DNA of 32,844 nt from an uncultured Spirochaetales bacterium (GCA_949297785.1 CASFTW010000019.1:1-32844), one strand, 5' to 3'; numbered from the stretch's first letter, positions 8,061 to 15,645 are shown. Numbers and translations are program-made. Notes: a model not told the origin generated them from the letters alone.

Positions 8061-8089
8061 AAAATTAGAGGCAGAGTCGGCTCTGCCTC
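8061..8089 (-). terminator. Terminator of the ferredoxin/rubredoxin operon
   Basis: GAGGCAGAG (8068-8076) pairs perfectly with CTCTGCCTC (8081-8089). On the minus strand it is followed by TAATTTTC, 19 nt after the stop at 8108. Confidence 0.7.
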
Positions 8090-8107
8090 ATGCTGTACTG
8101 TTTTTTT

Positions 8108-8602
8108 TCAGTCGTTTATTTCAATCATTTCAAGCAGCTTCCGTGCCGCCTCTGCGGGAAAACCCTGAGGAGGATCTGAGAGAATCTTCTCAAGCAGCTC
8201 ATGGGTGCAGCGCGACTGCGGGAGCATGAAGCCGGCTTCCCTCATTATATCTTCAGCGACAAGCCTTGAGGAAAGGGCAATTGCAGTAAGCAGTTTTTTC
8301 TCTCCCGGTCTGTCAGTTTTCCTTGCAAGCTGACGGGCAATCCTCTCACTTCTGCATCTGTTTTCAGCAAGAGATGTGAGAATGCCTTTCACATCATCAT
8401 TCTTCTGCTGCTGCGGAGGATAATGGGTGACTACCATGCTTATGGCCCCGCTTGGGCATGCTGCCGCACAGTCGCCGCAGCCTGTGCACTTGTCCGTATC
8501 GATTATGCTGTTCTCGGTGTCAGTCGCTCCGGTAGGGCAGACATACAGGCACAGGCAGTCCTTTGTGCAGAGCCTGAGATTCCTGACTGCGGTTTTCTTC
8601 AC
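8108..8602 (-). CDS. Two-cluster ferredoxin-domain protein
   Basis: 164 residues. The N-terminal 60 residues hold two [4Fe-4S] motifs: [15 protein letters not shown] and [15 protein letters not shown]. The first is atypical (C-x4-C-x-C-x3-CP rather than C-x2-C-x2-C-x3-CP). The remaining 100 residues are helical, basic in the middle, without a recognised domain. Cytoplasmic electron transfer is likely. The start is a GTG at 8602 overlapping the stop of the upstream rubredoxin gene, with AAGGAGGTG 6 nt before it. The pair probably works together in electron delivery, for example to an oxygen- or peroxide-detoxifying system; this is inference from neighbours. Confidence 0.85.
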   Translation of the reverse strand: MKKTAVRNLRLCTKDCLCLYVCPTGATDTENSIIDTDKCTGCGDCAAACPSGAISMVVTHYPPQQQKNDDVKGILTSLAENRCRSERIARQLARKTDRPGEKKLLTAIALSSRLVAEDIMREAGFMLPQSRCTHELLEKILSDPPQGFPAEAARKLLEMIEIND

Positions 8603-9252
8603 AGCTCACCTCCTTCCACACTTGTGAATTTCCATGAAGGAACCTTGCAGACCGGGCAGAGCTCGGGAGGCTTCTTTCCGATATAGACAAACCCGCATAC
8701 CGTGCACAGCCACACTTCGCTTTCCCTGAGCAGTTCTTCTCCTCCCTTTCTGTACTGAGAGAGCAGTGAACGTGCGATTCTCGTCACTTTCTCACCCCAT
8801 GTGCAGATCCTCAGCGCCCCTCTGTCCCTGTTGTTCTCTGCTGTTTTCCTTGCTGCGGGGTAGGTGATGGAAATATCTTCTTCTGCAAGAGCTGTAAGAC
8901 TTTCAGGCGATGCGTCAGTATCGTCATCGTCTGAAAGTGAAGTGTAGAAAGCCGCGATCTTTGCAAACAGCTCTGCTTCCTCGGCTTTGTACTGTTTCTC
9001 GCAGCCTCTTGCCAGATTTGAGAAAACGGCGGCAAGCACACCTGATGAAAGCTTTGTCTCCCCCTGTCCCTGTTCAGGGCTTTCAATTCCGCTGCCGTCA
9101 TATCCCCGCTCCTTCTTCTCCTCAAGCGGGTCAAACATGGCTTTTTCTGCACCGCAGCGCGGGCATGTCCACTGTGGCGGAAGGGATGAGAAAGGAACTT
9201 TCTCCACTTCCTCGTCGTAGACGTAGCCGCATACCGTACATACGTATTTCAT
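8599..9252 (-). CDS. Double rubredoxin-domain protein (rubrerythrin-like arrangement)
   Basis: 217 residues. An N-terminal rubredoxin domain ([11 protein letters not shown], then CPRCGAEK, residues 5-33) and a C-terminal rubredoxin-like domain ([23 protein letters not shown], final 40 residues, stated here as separate CxxC motifs) flank a roughly 120-residue helical, acidic middle. The C-terminal domain resembles the one that ends rubrerythrins. The middle has Glu-rich helices ([12 protein letters not shown]) but I cannot see both complete diiron ExxH motifs of a working rubrerythrin, so the peroxidase centre may be missing or degenerate. GAGGAG lies before the ATG. It is the first gene of a two-gene operon with the ferredoxin. 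Confidence 0.85.
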   Translation of the reverse strand: MKYVCTVCGYVYDEEVEKVPFSSLPPQWTCPRCGAEKAMFDPLEEKKERGYDGSGIESPEQGQGETKLSSGVLAAVFSNLARGCEKQYKAEEAELFAKIAAFYTSLSDDDDTDASPESLTALAEEDISITYPAARKTAENNRDRGALRICTWGEKVTRIARSLLSQYRKGGEELLRESEVWLCTVCGFVYIGKKPPELCPVCKVPSWKFTSVEGGEL

Positions 9253-9437
9253 CGACGCTCCTCTTTTTCCTCTAGCCTAGCATCAGTTGCCGGATTCAGA
9301 TAATTTTTTCTTTGTGACAATCCGACACTGAACGGGGAAAACATGCAGGTTGCAGGAAGTATCTGTTTTCAAATGAAAAATATAAACGGATATGAACGTA
9401 AAGCCGGGATTGAAATCTTTATTTCTGCCGGCGCCTG

Positions 9438-9485
9438 TTCTTATCTATTCTTAATCGTGAAAAGACGGTAAAATCGAAGTAAAAT
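9438..9485 (+). promoter_or_regulatory. Possible promoter/operator upstream of the phosphate transporter
   Basis: The 253-bp gap 9253-9505 contains no gene. It holds a weak promoter (GTGAAA at 9457-9462, N17, TAAAAT at 9480-9485) and a TTCTTA direct repeat at 9438 and 9448, spaced one helical turn. A phosphate regulator could bind there, but this is speculative. Confidence 0.3.
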
Positions 9486-9505
9486 AATCGTAACAAGTAG
9501 GTAAC

Positions 9506-10558
9506 ATGGACGTATCATTTTCGTATTTTGTTTCTGAAATCATGTCATCGCCGATACTTCTGGTGTCGGTTGTGCTCACGCTTTCAGTAATCTTCGTCAA
9601 CGGCTGGACCGATGCACCTAATGCTATTGCCACATGTATAACCACACGCTGTCTGTCAACGCGCAAGGCCATAATAATGAGCGCGGTGTTCAATTTCCTT
9701 GGCGTATTCATCATGACACATATAAACGCGAGTGTTGCATCAACCATTTCAAATATGGTCGACTTCGGGGGAGATACGGAAACGGCGCTGGTAGCGCTTT
9801 CCGCCTCCCTTTTTTCTATTGTGGTGTATTCGACCGGAGCATCATACCTCGGAATCCCGACGAGCGAGAGCCACAGTCTCATCGCCGGTCTGACGGGAGC
9901 TGCGATCGCGACTCACAACAGTCTTGAAGGTGTCAACTTCGCTGAATGGGTAAAGGTCATATACGGCCTTTTCGCATCGCTTTTCCTCGGTTTCGTGATC
10001 GGTTACGTGATCTGCAAGCTCATAGGATTCCTTTTCCGCTGGATGGACCGCAGGAAGGCCAACACATTCTTCACTTACACCCAGATCGGAGGCGCTGCGG
10101 CAATGAGCTTCATGCACGGAGCTCAGGACGGACAGAAGTTCATAGGCGTCCTTTTCCTTGCCGTCGCTTTTTCAAACGGACAGTCAAGTGTGGAGGGCAT
10201 GCTCATTCCTGCATGGCTTATGATGCTGTGCTCCGTGGTCATGGGTGTGGGCACCAGTGTCGGAGGCGAGAAGATCATCAAGAGCGTCGGCATGGACATG
10301 GTGAAGCTTGAGAAGTATCAGGGGACATGTGCCGACATAGCCGCATCGCTGTGTCTTCTGCTGTCTTCACTTTTCGGCATTCCGGTCTCAACGACACATA
10401 CAAAGACCAGCGCCATCATGGGGGTGGGGGCATCGAGAAGGCTTTCAGCCATAAACTTCTCTGTCGTTAAGGACATGGTGCTCACATGGATATTCACATT
10501 CCCCGGCTGCGGCCTCATAAGCTTCATAATGGCAAAGCTTTTCATGCTTATTTTCTAA
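9506..10558 (+). CDS. Inorganic phosphate transporter, PiT family
   Basis: 350 residues, nearly all hydrophobic helices. The two inverted PiT signature repeats are present: N-terminal 'VNGWTDAPNAIATC' (about 31-44) and the central 'MSFMHGAQDGQKFIG', each followed by the conserved GIPTSESHS and GIPVSTTHTK segments. It carries out cation-coupled low-affinity phosphate (or metal-phosphate) uptake across the inner membrane. The DUF47 gene follows after 13 nt with its own AAGGAGGA, the standard Pit/DUF47 operon. Upstream ribosome binding site is weak (TAGG). Confidence 0.93.
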   Translation: MDVSFSYFVSEIMSSPILLVSVVLTLSVIFVNGWTDAPNAIATCITTRCLSTRKAIIMSAVFNFLGVFIMTHINASVASTISNMVDFGGDTETALVALSASLFSIVVYSTGASYLGIPTSESHSLIAGLTGAAIATHNSLEGVNFAEWVKVIYGLFASLFLGFVIGYVICKLIGFLFRWMDRRKANTFFTYTQIGGAAAMSFMHGAQDGQKFIGVLFLAVAFSNGQSSVEGMLIPAWLMMLCSVVMGVGTSVGGEKIIKSVGMDMVKLEKYQGTCADIAASLCLLLSSLFGIPVSTTHTKTSAIMGVGASRRLSAINFSVVKDMVLTWIFTFPGCGLISFIMAKLFMLIF

Positions 10559-10571
10559 GGAGGACTCAATA

Positions 10572-11192
10572 ATGAAAAAACAGGATCAGTTCTATTTCGA
10601 TAATTTCGTTGAATGCACGGATTGTGCTCTCAGGGCCGCAAGACTTCTTCAGGACACAATGAAGAATTTCGATCCCGCAAAGATAAAGGAAGACATGGAC
10701 AAGATGCATGACATAGAGCATGAGGCCGATACGAAAAAGCATGAGATGCTTGCCGTGCTCATGAAAGCCTTCATGACTCCGATTGAAAGAGAGGACATCA
10801 TGCTGCTCTCTTCCTGTCTTGACGAGGTGACGGACAAGATCGAGGATGTAGTGCTGCGCATGTACTGCAACAACATCCATGACATCCTGCCTGCCGCAAT
10901 CGATATGGCAAGGATTGTCGTCGACAGCTGCGAGGAGATGGTCATCCTGCTTGAAGAGTTCAAGAACTTCAAGAAGAGCAAGTCAATCCATGAACACATC
11001 ATCAGGATAAACACACTCGAGGAAGATGCCGACCGCCTGTTCATCCAGGCAATGAGGGAACTGCATGAACATGAGGATGATCCCATCAGTATGATCAAGT
11101 GGAGAGAGATTTACTTCTATCTTGAAAAATGCACCGATGCCACAGAGCACGTGGCGGATGTTGTTGAAAGAGTCATAATGACCAACAGCTGA
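10572..11192 (+). CDS. DUF47/PhoU-like Pit accessory protein
   Basis: 206 residues, all helical, the normal size for the DUF47 family (TIGR00153-like, PhoU fold). It carries the acidic metal-binding helices of this fold: 'DMDKMHDIEHEADTKKHEM' and 'NTLEEDADRLF' with E/D-x3-D patterns in two repeats, plus 'HEADTKKHEMLAVLMKAF', typical of the family. It is cytoplasmic and thought to modulate the partner Pit transporter. It follows the transporter gene by 13 nt and is certainly co-transcribed. Confidence 0.92.
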   Translation: MKKQDQFYFDNFVECTDCALRAARLLQDTMKNFDPAKIKEDMDKMHDIEHEADTKKHEMLAVLMKAFMTPIEREDIMLLSSCLDEVTDKIEDVVLRMYCNNIHDILPAAIDMARIVVDSCEEMVILLEEFKNFKKSKSIHEHIIRINTLEEDADRLFIQAMRELHEHEDDPISMIKWREIYFYLEKCTDATEHVADVVERVIMTNS

Positions 11193-11210
11193 GAAAAGTC
11201 CTACTTGATA

Positions 11211-11240
11211 AAAAAACAGCGGCACCTTTTCAGGTGCCGT
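11211..11240 (-). terminator. Convergent terminator between DUF47 and the small hypothetical gene
   Basis: CGGCACCT (11220-11227) pairs with AGGTGCCG (11232-11239). On the minus strand it is followed by CTGTTTTTTT, so it ends the 11249-11527 gene; the plus-strand side (TCATTGTCTTC) is weaker but may also serve the Pit operon. Confidence 0.8.
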
Positions 11241-11248
11241 CATTGTCT

Positions 11249-11527
11249 TCAGTCAGTTGCCGTGGTTCCTTCCCAGGCAAGGTTGCCGTCCTTGTCGGTA
11301 TAGGTGTAGGCGATTGCATGGTAGACAACAGGATCCTTGTCCTTCCAGCTTCTGTAGGCGGCGCTTACACCGGAAGCCATTCCTCTGTTGTTATTGTAGT
11401 CCTTGCCTTTGTCGGCAAGAATCGTCCTCAGTGCACCTAGTGAGATCCTGATCTTCTTTGAGTAAAGCGCGATTGCCAGCTCACCTATGAAGTCATATAC
11501 ATCTTCGGTATTGCGAAAATCAGCCAT
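11249..11527 (-). CDS. Small hypothetical protein, 92 residues
   Basis: I do not recognise a family. The protein is soluble, with an acidic N-terminal helix ('MADFRNTEDVYDFIGELA'), a basic helix around 'SKKIRISLGALRTILADKG', then a Tyr/Trp-rich second half with 'AAYRSWKDKDPVVYHAIA'. The gene has an excellent ribosome binding site (AAGGAGG 7-8 nt before the ATG) and its own terminator, so expression is likely. A 12-nt A-rich and T-rich leader precedes it. It is monocistronic as far as can be seen. Confidence 0.75.
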   Translation of the reverse strand: MADFRNTEDVYDFIGELAIALYSKKIRISLGALRTILADKGKDYNNNRGMASGVSAAYRSWKDKDPVVYHAIAYTYTDKDGNLAWEGTTATD

Positions 11528-11596
11528 TTGTTTCCTCCTTTTTTCTCTTTTGCTAATTTAAAGATAGATTGCATCCTCTCTTTTTTCAAGGGAAAA

Positions 11597-12406
11597 TCAG
11601 GAGATGGGAGCATAATTCCCCGTTCCCGGTATGCTGGAAGTTATCTCATAGCGGTATACAGTCTCGACATTGCTGCTGCTGAAGGTTTTACCCAGCGAGA
11701 TGTAGCCCACGGCCGACAGCGGCTGTCTTGCATCTCCGCTTGCTATTATGTTCAGCCTTATGTCTGAAGTGGTATAGTCTTCCTTTCCGTCCCTGCTGTT
11801 GATCATGTAGTTGTAGCTCAGGACTTCGAATGTTGAATATATTCCGATGCGCACGGATGTATTGTTCTCCATGTTGAATTTCACGCCCATGTCGCAGTCA
11901 ACCGCCAGCTGCGTGCCGTAGCTTGTGCTTTTGTATGCGGAGGACGGATCATCAACAGTGATTATATGCTCCTCGATCTTGAATCCGATTCCAGCATAGG
12001 CGTCGAATGAGGGAGAGAATACATAGCGCGCGGCAGGACCGAGAATGAGGGTGAATCGGAATTCGTTTGAAAGACCTATGTCCTCATTGCCGGCTGTTAT
12101 CGTGACATCTTCTTCATCGGCAGGTTTTTGCTCTTCTTTGCCTATCTGCCAGATGTTTCCTATCGTGGTAAGCGGTGCCTGAAGTCCGATGCGCACGAAA
12201 AGACCGTTTGTGCGGCTGTTCCCGATAAACCCGAACCCTGTGTAGTCAAGACCGAATGTGGAACTGTCCATTATTGCAAGTGACTGCGAGACAGTATTGT
12301 AGAAGGTGAAATCATAGTTTGAGAAGACAGACTCGCTGAAAAGGCACCCTGTGCCCGTTGCGATGATCAGTATGGCTGACAGTGCGGCTTTCCTCAATCT
12401 TGACAT
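11597..12406 (-). CDS. Putative outer-membrane/periplasmic beta-rich protein
   Basis: 269 residues from the ATG at 12406; the frame runs further upstream to 12454 but that start lies ahead of the promoter. The signal peptide is clear (MSRLRKAALSAILIIATGTG, then CLFSES). The TGC-L region could be read as a lipobox but is not ideal. The rest alternates short strands with aromatic and Gly residues (for example FGLDYTGFGFIGNSRTNG, GPAARYVFSPSFDAYAGIGF), as in small outer-membrane barrels of spirochaetes. No specific family recognised. Its promoter TTGCCC-N17-TATAAT ends 6 nt before the ATG and there is no Shine-Dalgarno. Confidence 0.75.
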   Translation of the reverse strand: MSRLRKAALSAILIIATGTGCLFSESVFSNYDFTFYNTVSQSLAIMDSSTFGLDYTGFGFIGNSRTNGLFVRIGLQAPLTTIGNIWQIGKEEQKPADEEDVTITAGNEDIGLSNEFRFTLILGPAARYVFSPSFDAYAGIGFKIEEHIITVDDPSSAYKSTSYGTQLAVDCDMGVKFNMENNTSVRIGIYSTFEVLSYNYMINSRDGKEDYTTSDIRLNIIASGDARQPLSAVGYISLGKTFSSSNVETVYRYEITSSIPGTGNYAPIS

Positions 12407-12412
12407 ACAGAA

Positions 12413-12441
12413 ATTATAAAAAAGGGACACATGAAGGGCAA
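12413..12441 (-). promoter_or_regulatory. Promoter of the 11597-12406 gene
   Basis: TTGCCC (12436-12441) and a consensus TATAAT (12413-12418) on the minus strand, spacer 17 bp. The A of the ATG at 12406 coincides with the expected +1, predicting a leaderless mRNA. Confidence 0.7.
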
Positions 12442-12452
12442 GTGTGTATAAC

Positions 12453-12484
12453 AAAAAACAACTCCTTGAAAAACAAGGAGTTGT
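12453..12484 (-). terminator. Intrinsic terminator of tRNA-Pro
   Basis: ACAACTCCTTG (12458-12468) and CAAGGAGTTGT (12474-12484) form a perfect 11-bp stem with a 5-nt loop, followed on the minus strand by TTTTTTG. It ends 16 nt after the tRNA. Confidence 0.9.
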
Positions 12485-12499
12485 CCGTAAATTTCATGA

Positions 12500-12572
12500 T
12501 CGGGATGAATGGACTCGAACCATCGATATTCTGCTCCCAAAGCAGACGCCATAGCCGCTAGGCGACATCCCG
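12500..12572 (-). tRNA. tRNA-Pro (anticodon UGG)
   Basis: The minus strand forms a cloverleaf: acceptor CGGGATG/CATCCCG, anticodon stem TCTGC/GCAGA with loop TTTGGGA (anticodon TGG), T arm GATGG-TTCGAGT-CCATT with one mismatch-like end pair, discriminator A, no encoded CCA. A promoter lies directly upstream and a terminator downstream. Confidence 0.95.
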
Positions 12573-12593
12573 ATGCCTTTAAGCACAAGCGGT

Positions 12594-12622
12594 ATTGTTG
12601 CCCAAGATGTAAAAAGAGTCAA
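12594..12622 (-). promoter_or_regulatory. Promoter of tRNA-Pro
   Basis: TTGACT (12617-12622) and AACAAT (12594-12599) on the minus strand are separated by 17 bp and lie about 20 nt before the tRNA. Confidence 0.55.
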
Positions 12623-12647
12623 GAGAGATTACATAAATAATTCAAAA

Positions 12648-12680
12648 TTATCAGACCATTTATCAGACCATTATCAGACT
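12648..12680. repeat. Triple direct repeat TTATCAGACCAT
   Basis: Three head-to-tail copies: 12648-12659, 12660-12671 (both TTATCAGACCAT) and a shortened third at 12671-12680 (TTATCAGACT). They lie between the tRNA-Pro promoter and the 3' end of tnpB. They could be protein-binding iterons or part of the target of the mobile element; no function is known. Confidence 0.85.
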
Positions 12681-12850
12681 GCCTGCATATTATGATAGTG
12701 ACAGTACCCACTAAGCAAGCTTAGGGGCTTCCTGAGAGTATCTCAGGTCTTTTTCCTCGTTCACGGAAACCATGCTTCTTAGGCACATTGCTGTGCGGTC
12801 GTCCACAGAGGGTTTCTCCGGAGGCTTGACTTCGCCAGTGTCCCTGGCTA
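12681..12850 (-). ncRNA. Putative omega RNA (reRNA) region of TnpB
   Basis: In IS200/IS605 elements the guide scaffold is transcribed from the 3' end of tnpB and the right end. Here the last codons form a CTAAGC-TT-GCTTAG hairpin over the stop codon, preceded by several short stems in the coding end, and followed by GTGGGTACTGTCAC. The exact right end, and therefore the native guide, cannot be fixed from one copy. Boundaries given are approximate. Confidence 0.3.
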
Positions 12851-13952
12851 GGGCCTTCAGGCCAAAGGATCTCAGATTGAGAGCCGCATTGCGGTCTCTA
12901 TCATGCCGGGTATGACATACAGAGCACTCCCACTTTCTGTCACCAAGTGTGAGCCCATCGTTATGCCAGCCGCAGTTATTGCAAATGCGTGATGATGCAA
13001 AGAATCTGTCTGCAATTATCAGACTCTTTCCATACCACAGGCATTTGTATTCAAGCTGTCTTCTCACTTCATAAAAAGATGCATCCGTTATATGCTTGGC
13101 AAGCTTTCCGTTTTTCATCATTCCGGATACATTCAGATCCTCAATTACAATCACGTCTGTTTGGCTGTCACAGACTATCTGCTTTGTCATCTTATGTATC
13201 GCATCCTTCCTGATGTCTGTTATCTTTTCATGAAGAGCTGCTATCTCCTTCTTTATCTTCCTCCAGTTATTCGAACCTTTCTTCTTTTTGGAAAGAAGCC
13301 GCTGGAGATGTTTCAGCTTTTTCTCATATTGCTTCAGTGTTCTCGGGTTCTCATAATCATTTCCATCTGAGCAGACTGCCAGTCGCTCAAGGTTCAGGTC
13401 AACTCCAATCACCTTTGGATTATCAGGGACAACAGGAGAAGGAGCTTCATTTCCATTATCAAAAAGACAGGAAGCGTATACTGTTCCAGAAGGATTGACA
13501 GTGACAGTGATGTTCTTGAGTTTCCCGAAAGGCTTTCTGTGTATCACAGCATCAACCCAGCCGACACCTTGAACATAGATTCTGCTTCCTTCTACATCTA
13601 CTTTTCCTCTCTGAGGTATTCTGAAACTCTTCCTGGAACGGTGCTTTGATTTGTACTTCGGATAATCTGCATTCTTCCTGAAGAAAGCTTTGAATGCATT
13701 TGACAAATCTGCTGATACACACTGCAAAGACTGTGCAGGTGCATCAGAAAGCCATGGGTATGCTTTCTTGAGAGTATGGCATATGAAGTTATTCAAATCG
13801 AAGGATGTATGACTTTCACCTCTTCTCTTATAAGACTTTGAGCAATACTCCAGAAGGCGGTTATAAGTGAAGCGGCAACAGCCGATGATGCGGGTCATCA
13901 TCTGAGTTTGTTCTGCTGTTGGATAGAGCCTGTAACGGTACGCCTTCTGCAT
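12711..13952 (-). CDS. tnpB: TnpB RNA-guided endonuclease (IS200/IS605 family, solo)
   Basis: 413 residues, full length for TnpB. An N-terminal helix-turn-helix/WED-like part with 'YRYRLYPTAEQ' opens the protein. RuvC-I aspartate is Asp185 in IGVDLNLE; RuvC-II glutamate is Glu271 in VIVIEDLNV; the zinc ribbon uses Cys324, Cys327, Cys343 and Cys346; RuvC-III is DRDRNAALN (Asp351/Asp353). All catalytic residues are present, so nuclease activity is plausible. No TnpA transposase lies beside it (IS1341-like layout), so it cannot move itself without one in trans. No Shine-Dalgarno precedes the ATG; an extended -10 TGCTATAAT lies 6 nt upstream. The C terminus (SQEAPKLA) is typical of the family, where it overlaps the guide-RNA scaffold. 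Confidence 0.93.
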   Translation of the reverse strand: MQKAYRYRLYPTAEQTQMMTRIIGCCRFTYNRLLEYCSKSYKRRGESHTSFDLNNFICHTLKKAYPWLSDAPAQSLQCVSADLSNAFKAFFRKNADYPKYKSKHRSRKSFRIPQRGKVDVEGSRIYVQGVGWVDAVIHRKPFGKLKNITVTVNPSGTVYASCLFDNGNEAPSPVVPDNPKVIGVDLNLERLAVCSDGNDYENPRTLKQYEKKLKHLQRLLSKKKKGSNNWRKIKKEIAALHEKITDIRKDAIHKMTKQIVCDSQTDVIVIEDLNVSGMMKNGKLAKHITDASFYEVRRQLEYKCLWYGKSLIIADRFFASSRICNNCGWHNDGLTLGDRKWECSVCHTRHDRDRNAALNLRSFGLKALARDTGEVKPPEKPSVDDRTAMCLRSMVSVNEEKDLRYSQEAPKLA

Positions 13953-13958
13953 GCATTA

Positions 13959-13967
13959 ATTATAGCA
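13959..13967 (-). promoter_or_regulatory. Extended -10 promoter of tnpB
   Basis: TGCTATAAT on the minus strand is a perfect extended -10 and ends 6 nt before the tnpB ATG. The -35 is weak (TGAATG with a 17-bp spacer), as usual with an extended -10. Confidence 0.5.
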
Positions 13968-13997
13968 TAAGAGCTGAGATTCATTCAGCTAAGCTAT
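13962..13997. repeat. Imperfect palindrome at the left side of the tnpB element
   Basis: AGCTGA (13972-13977) pairs with TCAGCT (13985-13990), flanked by ATAGC (13962-13966) and GCTAT (13993-13997). Subterminal hairpins of this kind are recognised by TnpA in IS200/IS605 left ends. The element boundary is not determined, and the region to 14159 shows nothing else I can name. Confidence 0.4.
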
Positions 13998-14159
13998 ATG
14001 AAAAGTTTTAAAAAGATAAGATGAATTGCGCATTCAGATCCTTTGCAAGCATAGGGGTTATCTGCGCAGATTTCTATATCTCCTCTCTCGTCGGAGAATA
14101 GCTGGAATGCAATTCAGTCATGCCGGGCGGGTGAATCTTGTGAATGGTGTATGAATGCA

Positions 14160-14188
14160 TTGTTTCAAAAAAGTTTTCAGATTAGACT
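14160..14188 (+). promoter_or_regulatory. Promoter of nth
   Basis: TTGTTT (14160-14165) and TAGACT (14183-14188) with a 17-bp spacer. The ATG at 14196 is 7 nt after the -10, with no ribosome binding site, so a leaderless mRNA is predicted. It lies inside the longer frame that begins at 14151 and argues against that start. Confidence 0.5.
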
Positions 14189-14195
14189 GAACAGC

Positions 14196-14798
14196 ATGAA
14201 CAAAGATGCCTTTCACATACTGTCGGATATATATCCTGAAGATATAAATTTCCTTGATGAGAAGGATGACTTCCGCTTTCTCTCATCCGTCCTCCTTTCA
14301 GCACAGACAACAGATAAAAGAGTTAATGAAGTGACGCCTGTCCTGTTTGCAAAATACGATACGGTGAAAAAACTTGCCGGGGCCGATATCTCTCAACTGG
14401 AGGAAATCCTCCATCCGCTCGGCTTCTACCGTGCGAAGGCGAAGAACCTCAAGGCTCTTGCCGCGAAAATAGATGAGCTCGGGGCAATCCCCGATACGAT
14501 CGATGAGCTTGTGAAACTGCCGGGAGTGGGGCGGAAGACAGCCAACTGCTACATCGGCCATATACTCGGGCGCGGGGCCGTGATCGTGGACACACACTTT
14601 GTCCGTGTGGCAGGTCGTCTTGGCTACACAGCCAGTAGCGATCCTGTGAAAATCGAGGAAGACATAAGAAAAGAGTTTGATGAGGACGAGCTTTTCCGTC
14701 TTTCAATGGTTCTCAATCTTCATGGAAGGAAATACTGCCACGCCAGAAAGCCGGAATGTGAAATCTGTCCGGTAAGGGACTACTGCAGGAGACAATAG
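14196..14798 (+). CDS. nth: Endonuclease III (DNA glycosylase/AP lyase)
   Basis: 200 residues from the ATG at 14196 (215 from an alternative ATG at 14151). It removes oxidised pyrimidines and nicks abasic sites. The helix-hairpin-helix is LPGVGRKTA, with the catalytic Lys in GRKT, and the catalytic Asp is in IVDTHFVRVAGRLG. The C-terminal [4Fe-4S] motif C-x6-C-x2-C-x5-C is complete (CHARKPECEICPVRDYC). Length and motif order are standard. The 3' end overlaps the convergent gene 14780-15184 by 19 nt. Confidence 0.95.
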   Translation: MNKDAFHILSDIYPEDINFLDEKDDFRFLSSVLLSAQTTDKRVNEVTPVLFAKYDTVKKLAGADISQLEEILHPLGFYRAKAKNLKALAAKIDELGAIPDTIDELVKLPGVGRKTANCYIGHILGRGAVIVDTHFVRVAGRLGYTASSDPVKIEEDIRKEFDEDELFRLSMVLNLHGRKYCHARKPECEICPVRDYCRRQ

Positions 14799-15184
14799 CC
14801 GCAATCTGTCTTTTTCAGCAAGGCAAGGCGGAGCTTCTTTATCTTTATTTCAATATTGCCGGGAAGCGGAAGCTGCACTGCTGCGATATAAAGTCCCGAC
14901 GGCGTGACTTCAAGCCCCAGTTCCTCCTGTATTGCACTGACAGTCTCTTCCTCATGAAGGACAAAACCGAAACCGCTCATCAGCGCATCGGATGAAGTGA
15001 GCCTGATGTCCTTATGCCAGCTTTTCCTCTCAAAGCCGTTTCTTTCTGTCCTTGAAAGGATTATGACAGGTGGAAGGGCATAAAGCGATGCTTCGCCGCA
15101 CAGTGCGTAGATGGCCTTTCTTGCTTCTCTTGTTTTTCCTTCTGCCGGTTTGTCAGGCACGAGGACCAGTAAATTCTCGCTCAT
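14780..15184 (-). CDS. Hypothetical protein, 134 residues
   Basis: No family recognised. The N terminus (LLVLVPDKP) looks like a beta strand, the middle is basic with many Arg/Lys, and the C terminus 'IEIKIKKLRLALLKKTD' is another basic strand-like stretch. No signal peptide or membrane segment. It is convergent with nth and overlaps it by 19 nt. The assigned ATG has no well-spaced Shine-Dalgarno (AGGG touches it), so the true start is uncertain. A promoter in the opposite direction (15195-15224) lies immediately upstream. Confidence 0.6.
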   Translation of the reverse strand: MSENLLVLVPDKPAEGKTREARKAIYALCGEASLYALPPVIILSRTERNGFERKSWHKDIRLTSSDALMSGFGFVLHEEETVSAIQEELGLEVTPSGLYIAAVQLPLPGNIEIKIKKLRLALLKKTDCGYCLLQ

Positions 15185-15194
15185 CCCTAAAACA

Positions 15195-15224
15195 TTACAA
15201 TAATTGAAAGAATTGTGGTAGAAT
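15195..15224 (+). promoter_or_regulatory. Promoter of rpmB
   Basis: TTACAA (15195-15200) and TAGAAT (15219-15224) with an 18-bp spacer. The transcript would start near 15231 and leave a leader of about 140 nt before rpmB, in which I recognise no known riboswitch. Confidence 0.55.
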
Positions 15225-15371
15225 CCACTTTACAAACTTTCTCTTTTTTTGATAGAGTCTAATACGTTGCGGCGATTCGCTTCTCTGTTCATGCTCACGG
15301 ATTGTAACAGATTCGTACAGAAGAGCCTATAGCTGATATAAAATAATAAACTGACTAAGGTGGATATAATC

Positions 15372-15602
15372 ATGGCAAGAAGATGTGACATTTGCGGAAA
15401 AGGTACTGTTGCAGGACAGGTTGTTCCTCGTAAAGGTAAGCCTAAGAAGGAAGGTGGTGTCGGACAGCACATTGGCGTAACAAAGAAGAGAGAATTCAGA
15501 CCGAATCTTGTTACAATCAAGACAATCATTGACGGCACACCGAAGACAATAAAGGTATGCACACGCTGTCTCAGAAGCGGAAAGATCCAGAAGGTCGTAT
15601 AA
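15372..15602 (+). CDS. rpmB: 50S ribosomal protein L28
   Basis: 76 residues from the ATG at 15372, preceded by AAGGTGG; an in-frame GTG at 15360 lies within this ribosome binding site and is rejected. The protein opens MARRCDICGKGTVAGQVV, typical of L28, and keeps both Cys pairs (CDIC and CTRC), so it is the zinc-binding form. Conserved 'RKFRPNL'-type segment appears as KREFRPNLVTIK. It is a component of the large ribosomal subunit. It lies upstream of the thr genes behind a partial terminator. Confidence 0.96.
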   Translation: MARRCDICGKGTVAGQVVPRKGKPKKEGGVGQHIGVTKKREFRPNLVTIKTIIDGTPKTIKVCTRCLRSGKIQKVV

Positions 15603-15645
15603 CCTGCTGTAAATATTCATCATAAAATTTTTTCGTTTCTGAACA

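Noticed and set aside
12648-12680. Short CRISPR-like array
   Set aside because: The three repeats are 10-12 bp, directly adjacent without spacers, and no cas genes are present.
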